A stretch of DNA of 64,000 bases, taken from assembly GCA_002682825.1 (NCBI GenBank), contig NOKP01000033.1, positions 124,001 to 188,000 on the forward strand. Direction: 5' to 3'. The stretch's first letter is position 1, and each line of letters opens with the position of its first letter. Shown piece after piece: positions 56,511 to 64,000 of this stretch. The position numbers and the translations under genes were made by a program. Origin of the DNA: Neonectria sp. B-13 (Eukaryota; Ascomycota; Sordariomycetes; Hypocreales; Nectriaceae). The notes below the pieces were generated by a model that saw only the letters and a program-made list of their open reading frames with translations, searched no databases and was not told the origin of the DNA.

Positions 56511-57794
56511 GCACTAGCTACATGTTAGGCCTGGTCTTTCACATTAACACAATGATGGATGGCTCAACTTTGGTGGTTTCATGTTTGTTACGCTCCACAG
56601 GGTGAGAACTATTTCTCATCTACAAGATTGATTCAGACTCAAATAGTATAATTGATAAACTACTGTTTATCAATTACACCACTCCTTGACCAGGTTAAAG
56701 CCAGTGTGCATATAATTTAACTAGTGAGTCATGCCAATCTAATTCTTCAATGCCTTCTCTACATAAAGAAGATCTTATTAAATATCTATCAGAATGGGAT
56801 GCTCAGCCTTGAGCAAGTTATGGTGACTGAAAGTAGCTGCGGCAACAGCCTTCCAACTAAAGAGGAGCAGCGCCTCCGGTTGCAAGAGAGATGTGAAGAC
56901 ATGGAAGGGGTTTCGAGCGAGATTCGCACCTTGTCTGGGCCGGAAGTAGGTAGCGTGCATTGGCAACTCCGGTACAGAGAGCTCGCAGTCCCCAAATGAG
57001 TGCATGCCGAGTATGGGGAAGATGCGCTTCACTGTTTGGGGCTCATAGGGCGTTCCTAGGCAAACAGTGCTATGACGCTCAAGGGCAAGCCGTTCCGAGC
57101 TGGTGCGATTGGCGGCAGATGTTGTTAAAGAGTCTTGGCCTTGCCCTTTGTTTTAGAGTTGAGGTGTTGACAACTCCTACAATAAGAATAGGGTACTTAT
57201 ACTTATAACACCAGCATCAAGTGCCCTTCGCTAAGGTTATCAAGAATACCAGCTGCTAAGTCCTTGTAGCCGCCGCCGCTGAATTTAGCCAGTTGAGGCA
57301 GAAGTGGAAAGAACACTCCACTAATGTGTAGTATAATGTTGCTTGTATGCTAAATATGACAGCTGATGGTGCTTAATGGCTGATGTTCTCGTGTGCAGAT
57401 CTTGATTGATGGAAAGCTGATGCAGTCCACGTCGCGCGAGAGTTCCTACGTGATGCAGCTTTAAACAAAGAGTCGCCGCATCAACGGGAACAGACGTGAC
57501 TTGAGTTCATCAATATCACGGTGCCTTACTAAGTGATTATCTAAGGATAATTATAGAAAATAAACTACAGATCCAATAAGAACTTGCAGCTTACCAAACA
57601 TATATCAAATGTATTACTATGAGCTTTATAATGAATGTAAAGGTGCTAAGCAATGTGATTCAAACACATGATGATCAGATAGTAAATAAGCGTGCTTGAT
57701 AGATTGCGTCTTAGTATAACATCCACCGTCAGTAACGGTCTCTTAGCAGAAGCTTTACCCGACGAGACCTTGATCACTCTTTTCTCTAGAAGCT
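56511..57794. other. Long intergenic region, no gene seen
   Basis: 1.28 kb of mildly AT-rich sequence between convergent genes. Short frames (for example 56724-56999) have no recognisable domain. An imperfect inverted match around GCCTAGGCAAACA/TGTTTGGGGC near 57030-57065 was noted without interpretation. Confidence 0.5.
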
Positions 57795-59462
57795 TCATAC
57801 ATGCTCCTTGTGATCAGTTCCCAGAACCGCCTTCGATGTTTCATGTCCCAAAACAGCAGCCGTTGCCTTATCAAAAATGACAGCCATCTCTTCCAAAGAA
57901 TGTCCCTTCGTTTCGGGGTAGAAGAAGTAGATAGTGACGGTAATAATTACCAAGATGACTGCAAATATAATGTAATATTTCCAACCCATGGCATCAAGGG
58001 CGATAGGGTTGACAAAGGTATTGAAAAAGATGGCAGCATAGGTCGACAGTTGCGTTACGGCGATGCCGCGCGCACGAAGGTCGTAAGGCCAGATTTCAGC
58101 TGGATAGGATATGATGAGTGGCGTACTGTACAACTTGTTTAGCGATAGCTCAAGGCAATGTCAATCGCAGATCTGGAGAGCACTCACAAGGCAATATCGT
58201 AGAAGCCGTAGTAAATGTACAGGAAGGGCACGACAGCGAGTCCGATGGACCCTTGGCCAGTCGTTGCAAAACCACCTGACAAGCCGCATATCAGAATGTA
58301 GCTGACCAGCATACCCACAGAACTGATCAAGAAGAGCGGTCGACGCCCAAGGCGGTCAACCATAGCTGCAGCAAGAACGGCTAGAATGAGGTTCCAAACC
58401 TGTAGGCAACCGCTTATGAGGGTTTGATCAGTAACCGAGGTAATCCCCACTGTGTTGAGGACCATGGCAAGGTAATAAGAAACCACCCCCACTCCATTCC
58501 ACTGTGCAAAGATTCCCAATGTGACTGATATAAAAGTTCGATGGCGGTTTCCAGGTGTTGAGATTAGATCCATCCAGGACGTCGAGCTGTTGACGGTCTT
58601 TTCAGACTCGATGGCCTGTTCGATCTCAGTAACTTCGAAGTCGACCAAGAGGGACTGCTCATCGCCACCAGCATGGTACTTGGTCAGTATAGCACGGGCC
58701 TTGGACGAATTTCCAGTGGCAATATGATAGCGTGGTGAATCTGGAATCATGAATGCTGCAGGCAAAACGACGATGGGGACGACAATCTGTAGGAGAGAAG
58801 GGATCCGCCATGCCCAGTCGCTATCGTAGTTGCGTGTTCCATACGTCGCCCACGCAGCCAGCGTCGATCCGACATACCATCCGCTGTTATACAGCGCCGT
58901 GAGAAAGCCACGATGGGTAGGATATGCGAGTTCGGTGATCAGCAATGGAGCGAGACCTCCCCACCAGGCGCTCGGCTGACCCAAGAAGAAACGGCTGATA
59001 ATGAAGCCAGTCTGGTTTGGAGTGAAGGCTTGGAGCAGAGCGCCCAGAAAGAGGAAGATGTACCCCACGAAGAGGCCTTTCTTCCTTCCCCAGCGGTTGG
59101 CGAAGTAGGCAACAAATGGGTAAGCGATGGTGGAAGAGAGGGCTTGGATGGCGTTGATGAATCCGAGCCATGCGCCAGCAGGATGGCCCATAAACTCGGA
59201 CCACTGAGGCAATGCCATGAGTCCGTTCATCATACCTGTACACTCGATTTAAGCAAAATGGGCAATAGAGAGATACCAAGAGAGTCATACTTCCGTCGTA
59301 TCCATTCGCGGCAGCGAGAAGCCCCATGCTAATGGCATAGTAGTTGAGCCATACCAGATGCTTTTTCTTGTACCAGGGAATGTCATTGTCGGGGAGAACC
59401 CGAGCAAGATCCTCGCCAACGGCGGACCGGCTCGTAGTGGCTCCTTTTGACTTGCCAAACAT
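57795..59462 (-). CDS. MFS sugar porter, second
   Basis: Three exons (59291-59462, 58188-59235, 57795-58125) give 516 residues in frame, with about 12 hydrophobic segments. Signatures: YAISMGLLAAANGYDGSMMN in helix 1, ANRWGRKKGLFVGY in loop 2-3, PDSPRYHIATGNSSKA, VDRLGRRPLF in loop 8-9, ISYPAEIWPYDLRARG and YPETKGHSLEEMAVIFD at the end. This is the lactose/hexose-permease-like branch of fungal sugar porters. The intron 1 acceptor leaves the Gly-Ser at the D-G-S turn, as in relatives. The next gene upstream on the same strand is the oxidoreductase paralogue. Confidence 0.92.
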
Positions 59463-60581
59463 AATGACTTGAGTGTTCAGTAGTAAAGAAAGCAAGTGCA
59501 GATAATTGAGAATGATTTCAGTAAGGCCGAGACGAGCTGCTGATTAGTGCCAATGCAGAACATGGCGAAAAAGCAACTATATATGGAAACTTAGATCACA
59601 GAGAGGCGCTTAAAACTGCAAGATTCTTACCTGTAGAATAGAGCCATGCTGATCGTCGATGAACTCTGGGGTTACATTTGCGGGGGTGCTCCAGAATCGC
59701 CAGCCGAAGTCTGGGGAGTGACAGGGGGGCTCGTGTGATGCTTTCAAAAACAGATTAGTGGCCTCTCGCGGAGTCTCGGACTTTGAATGGCCATCTCCAC
59801 AACGCATTAAATACTCCATACGATTGGCTACTCTGGGGTTGCATAACTGACTCGTGCTGATTCCAGGTAACAAGTCCTACTTTGCTTCGGGGAAACCTCG
59901 GGCGGGACGTCAATGCTCATGATAGTCAGCATCGCATAAGCTTCAGGATGACAGGGGCAAGAGAGCATTGACAACGACCGAGACATCGATCCTACCTGCC
60001 GTAGTCATGTTCTGTGGAGCGCCTGGCCTACTCACTCTACGCAAGCATGTGCTCGAAGTCATGCCAACCTTGAGGCCATGAGTAATGTTAGCTTAGCGAG
60101 CTGAAGATGTGCTAAGGGCTCGGCTGGCGGTGGGGCGGGCCGGGCAGGCTCAGCAACTGCCATGTCGAGTCTAAAATCAACAGAAATAGAGTCAATATCT
60201 CCAATGACCTTCTCTCGTTACACTCTAGCCCTGACCGGGGACTATGGTGAACCGGGCAGCATATGGGGCGCTCTATATCTGATTAGCCAGATAACGACTA
60301 AAGTGTGCGAGCTTCGGCCGAGACTCCGCGCAACGAGTGGGACTCTAGACTGGCGACGAAATTGAGCAAAGTCAATATTTGCAAGTTTAATAGGAAGATC
60401 TATGGCTTTCGATGATAAAGTCCTCGGGGAACGGTCAGCAAGGGGAGATGATTGGAGTGTACGCTGGATAGTCCAGACAAGCTATAAGAACATCAAGCGC
60501 TGAATTGTTATCATTCATCATGTGTAATCAGAAAGAGCTTCTATACCTGGCATTATACAAGGCCACTGCAATGGTCCCATC
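59463..60581. other. Intergenic, porter promoter and oxidoreductase 3' flank
   Basis: 1.1 kb with no recognisable gene. Frames at 59610-59873 and 60162-60365 carry no domain. Confidence 0.5.
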
Positions 60582-61809
60582 CTATTCTACACCATACCCA
60601 TGACGCATTGCCATTGCAAAGATCTCAAGATCCTGCAACGCATCTTCAACCGTGGTCTTGACCGGCTTTCCCTTCACGACCATTTCCCACAGTGTCTTCA
60701 ACTCCAAAGTATATGGGTCCTCATAGGACTTTCGAATTGTCGACTCCTTGTAAGCCCCATCTGCATTTTCCACTATGTGCAGCGTAACCGGCAACCCTTT
60801 GACGTAAGGAGTGTCGTATTGCACCCTGACTGTCTTGTCTGCGCCGTACACTTCCAAATGGGCATCGAAGCGGGGCACGTTGTCAATTCCCGACTCGTAT
60901 GAGACTGTAAAATGTTGATACTTGAAGAGGACGCTATATCCGGTGCTCTCGTTAGTATCTTAGCGACGGAGATCGTAAGAAGACGAACGTACTTCCAAAA
61001 AGGAAAGCCAAGAGAAGAACCAACGATCTTTTCAGGCATTCCAAATGCTTCCCTCATCAGTGAAAGATCATGAGAACCAAGGCCACCGAACAAGCGCCAC
61101 ATAAGGGTCGATTCGGGCGTCACGGGCACACCGCCGCATTCATCTTTCAGAGCAGTCTGCACCATCTCTTCCGCTGTTGAATTCTTGTCAGCAATGTCAG
61201 CGGCGGAGAAGTCTGTAAACTTCTTGGGAAACGTTCCCGATTGATTAACGAAGTGAGAGTTGGGACCGATGATGTCTGAAGTCCTGTCAGCCTCTGCTAG
61301 CCGAATTTAATACTGTCGGAATGTAACTTACCTCGTACTCGCGCATAGAGAACCTTGTCCAGGCCCCCAATCTCGCGGATGGCATCCTCAAATGGTGCAG
61401 CATATCGTCTCATGTACGCGACCATGGCTTTGCCCTTGCTCCGCCTTTCAGCTTCTGCGATGGCCTGAGCGTCTCGTTTTGTGAGTGCTACAGGTTTCTC
61501 TATCATGACGTGCTTGTCGTGTTCGAGAGCTAAGATGGCGTGGGAAGCGTGATACTCATCAGAGCTGACTATTATGACAACGTCTACTTGGTCGGATTTG
61601 CAGAGTTCAGCGGGGTCGCTGGTTGCTTTGGGGACATTGTTGAGCTTGGCCGCGCAATGGTTGAGTGATGCGGGAGAGATGTCGCAAAGATAGGTGATCT
61701 GGAACCAGTCGCTCATGAAAGACAAAGTTGGGATGTGAACGACTTGAGCGATCTCGCCGCAGCCGATGAGGCCGACATTAACCACCTTGGCAGGATTTGA
61801 TGCCGACAT
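60582..61809 (-). CDS. GFO/IDH/MocA oxidoreductase, paralogue of 39769-40947
   Basis: Three exons (61332-61809, 60993-61275, 60582-60933) encode 370 residues. Start MSASNPAKVVNVGLIGCGEI leads into the Rossmann fold; VVIIVSSDEYHASHAILALE and KHVMIEKPVALT carry the EKP motif. It matches the 392-residue neighbour block by block: AQVVHIPTLSFMS vs AQIVHIPTLVFLS, AYMRRYAAPF vs GYMRRYAPSL, LGSHDLSLMREAFG vs LGSHGLSLMREVLG, ESGIDNVPRFDAHLEVYG vs ETGIDSVPRFDSEVAIFG. The intron positions are not shared; the 39769 copy has none. It sits beside a sugar porter and a Zn2Cys6 gene, repeating the theme of the first cluster. Confidence 0.9.
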
Positions 61810-62228
61810 ATTGACGTTTAGATACCGTAGGTGAAGACGGGGACGGCGTGAGAGTTGGAGAACGGGGTGAGTGAGACTATAGAGCTTTGAAGTTTGTGAT
61901 TGATGGATGTGAAACTATCCTCATTTAGGTCGCGTCTGTCTAATCTAATTAATTGTCCCCCTCATTATTCTCGACCTTGCTGCGTCATTCAGCTACTCTG
62001 ACCCCAGGTTTAAGCGGTGCGAGGGTGATGTGACATGCTGGTCCTTGCAAAAGCGGCACAAGTGTTGGCTCTAGGACAGATTGGGTTGAACTCCGACACT
62101 CCGCGAAGACTCCACACGTTCAAGATGTCCGAGACTCCGCAAACGTTCGAGCCCCGAGAGCCCACTCATAACCAGTCCGAGTCTCCGCGTGAAGGCTCTA
62201 GGAGGTCTTGTTCTCTCACCCGCCCACA
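61810..62228. other. Divergent promoter, oxidoreductase and regulator
   Basis: 419 bp between divergently transcribed genes. Contains a CreA-like reverse site CCCCAG near 62003. No gene was seen. Confidence 0.5.
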
Positions 62229-64000
62229 ATGTCGCGTTGCTTCCAATCTTCAGCCGTTCCCTTGGAGTCCTACCCAACGTGCCAAGGGGCAGATGACCCC
62301 TGCCAAGGTAACTCGGCAATAGAAAGCGGAAATGCTTTCCCCGCAATTTCATCCCTTCGCTCAAATCCGGGGACACGCATCGGGGAAGAACATACGACAA
62401 ACCCAATCGCTGGAGACTTGGCACAAACCACATCACGGAAGCGGCAGCGTCCCGAGAGCTCCAGGGTGGATGTAGCTTACCCAAGAAAGCGGGCTATCAC
62501 CGCATGCCGGCTCTGTCGCTCGAGGAAGGTCAAATGCAATAACGCGAGGCCTTGCTGCGGCAATTGCGAGACCTCAAAGGCTGCCTGCGTTTACGAAGAT
62601 TCTCAAGACATCTCCTCGTACGCACCAGACCCTCTAATTCAGAGAATAGTTCCAGTTGACTGACAACAACCGACTCACTTCCATTACAGCTTCGACCCAG
62701 CTAGCCTTCTAATCTTGGATAAATTAAATCAAGTGTTATCTAGGTTAGATGACGTTCAGGTCCCAGTCGGCGGAATCGCTTCTGTAATCAGCCAAGACGA
62801 CGGCTCAGAAGCTACAGGTCAAAGAGGAGCAGTAACGGAAACAGACACAACTTCAGAACAGGCCATCCCAAGGGACAACGAAAACGAAGGGCAAGACCAA
62901 GACTCAGATGGCCAGTCAGACCAGCTTCATATACCGTCCTCGAGAACCAATGTAGATGCTGTTCTCCAATGGCCTATCTTTGGTGGTCGGTTTCCTCCCA
63001 GCTACATCACGGATACCGTGTTTGAGTTGGAGTGCTGCGACGGAGCTTCAAATTTTGATCAAAGCTCAAAGAGATGGCTTGGCACAAAAACATCGTCAAG
63101 TGTTGTCAATGAAGAGGGGATCCTGGATCTCGTGCAGCGATTTCTTGACCTCGTTCACATCAAGAACCCTATCCTGGACGTCAAGACGCTATGGTCTTAT
63201 GCACGAAACGTGGTTGAGGATGGGCTCAAATGGGACTCGGCTTCGTGCCTCGTGGTGAGCCTAACAGTTATTCCCAGAAGTTGAGCTGACTTCGATACTA
63301 ACATGCCTTAGCTTATTACCTGTGCTCTCGGCTCCGTGTCAACGCCGTTTCCTCCTGAGCAGGTAGACGGCACAGAAACTCAAGCTACGTCCCTTGAGGC
63401 AGAAAAGCAACATCTCCAGCAAGGCGAGGCGTACTACAACTTAGCTCGGAGGAGGTTTGGTCTCCTAGATATAGGTATCCTCTCATCGCAGTGTCACTTT
63501 CTAGCCGGCGTGTACAACATGTACGTCATGCGGCCATTGCCCGCTTGGTGTCAATTCCAGTCAGCGACCAAATCGTACTACCTCTACCTACAGTGCCAGG
63601 CAAAACAACATCCACAACCGTTGACTGAGTCAGTCGAGATCTCAAAAAGTCGAAGTATGGAGCAGAGACTGTACTGGAGCTGCTACAAAACCGAGTGCGA
63701 GCTACGAGCCGAAATCAACCTCCCCAACAGTTCCCTGGCCGATGTTCATTATTCCCATATGCACCCTTCGCCTCCAGATATGGAAGATGATGAAGCTAGC
63801 CCTCAGTCTGGGCCATCGCCGCAAGATAGATCATCTTGGTCAAGGACATGCATTCGTACTACGCCAGGGTCGCGTCGACAACAGGAGCAGACATGGTACT
63901 ATTACTTGACTGAGATCACACTTCGCCGAATAGCCAATCGCGTACTCAATCTTTTCTACGCCGGAGACCATACCACCTGGACTAAGGATTCAGTCCCTTT
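62229..64000 (+). CDS. Zn2Cys6 transcription factor, 3' end beyond window
   Basis: Three exons in frame (62229-62617, 62690-63254, 63312 to beyond the window end). Start MSRCFQSSAVP; a complete zinc cluster lies at residues ~93-122: CRLCRSRKVKCNNARPC, then C-x2-C and a last Cys before VYED. The preceding basic run is SRKRQRPES. Intron 1 cuts shortly after the cluster. An acidic Gln/Glu-rich stretch follows (residues ~165-215), and exon 3 begins the regulatory homology region with ARRRFGLLDIGILSSQCHFL. The protein is open to the last base. Position next to the oxidoreductase and porter suggests it controls that pair. Start choice could move if an upstream exon exists. Confidence 0.85.

Noticed and set aside
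56724..56999. Possible small gene between epoxide hydrolase and porter
   Set aside because: The 91-aa frame has no domain, signal peptide or splice support. It is AT-rich and overlaps equally good frames on the other strand.

Overview
The window reads as nuclear DNA of a filamentous ascomycete (Pezizomycotina, most like Sordariomycetes). Genes are split by short introns of about 44-100 nt with GT/AG borders. The families are typical of these fungi: NACHT STAND proteins, Zn2Cys6 regulators, a LysM protein, GT90/CAP10, P450, DUF1479 and sugar porters. Gene-bearing DNA alternates abruptly with very AT-rich, TpA-saturated DNA that has no reading frames, which is the usual look of repeats mutated by RIP (repeat-induced point mutation). 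Species assignment is not possible from sequence reading alone.

Layout. 1-450 is RIP-like repeat. 450-10400 holds a decayed zinc-cluster regulator, a secreted intradiol dioxygenase, a large GT90 glycosyltransferase and a broken PNP-NACHT NLR-like gene. 10440-20660 is a repeat island made of copies of one ~1.05 kb non-coding element (called R here), nested up to three deep; a 473-bp tRNA-headed SINE-like element sits inside one R copy. A truncated Tc1/mariner-type transposase N-terminus lies at the island edge, followed by an intact NACHT gene (21145-24020). 24020-29975 is a second island with five more R copies.

30376-45000 is metabolic: a broken membrane-anchored beta-propeller gene, a P450, a DUF1479 oxygenase, a regulator with an incomplete zinc cluster, two GFO/IDH/MocA oxidoreductases transcribed divergently, and a sugar porter whose promoter carries seven CreA-type sites. 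45200-54360 is a decayed and duplicated locus: two ankyrin genes (one with an in-frame stop) each face a relic of a chitinase-like C-terminal region, with an intact six-LysM secreted protein between them. 55138-64000 holds an epoxide hydrolase, a second sugar porter, a paralogue of the first oxidoreductase, and a Zn2Cys6 regulator running off the end.

Working together. The oxidoreductase/porter/regulator set at 37-45 kb and the similar set at 57.8-64 kb look like two related carbohydrate (or polyol) utilisation clusters under carbon control. The LysM protein and the chitinase relics look like the remains of a LysM-chitinase locus. The NACHT genes and the repeat islands mark this as a fast-evolving accessory region.
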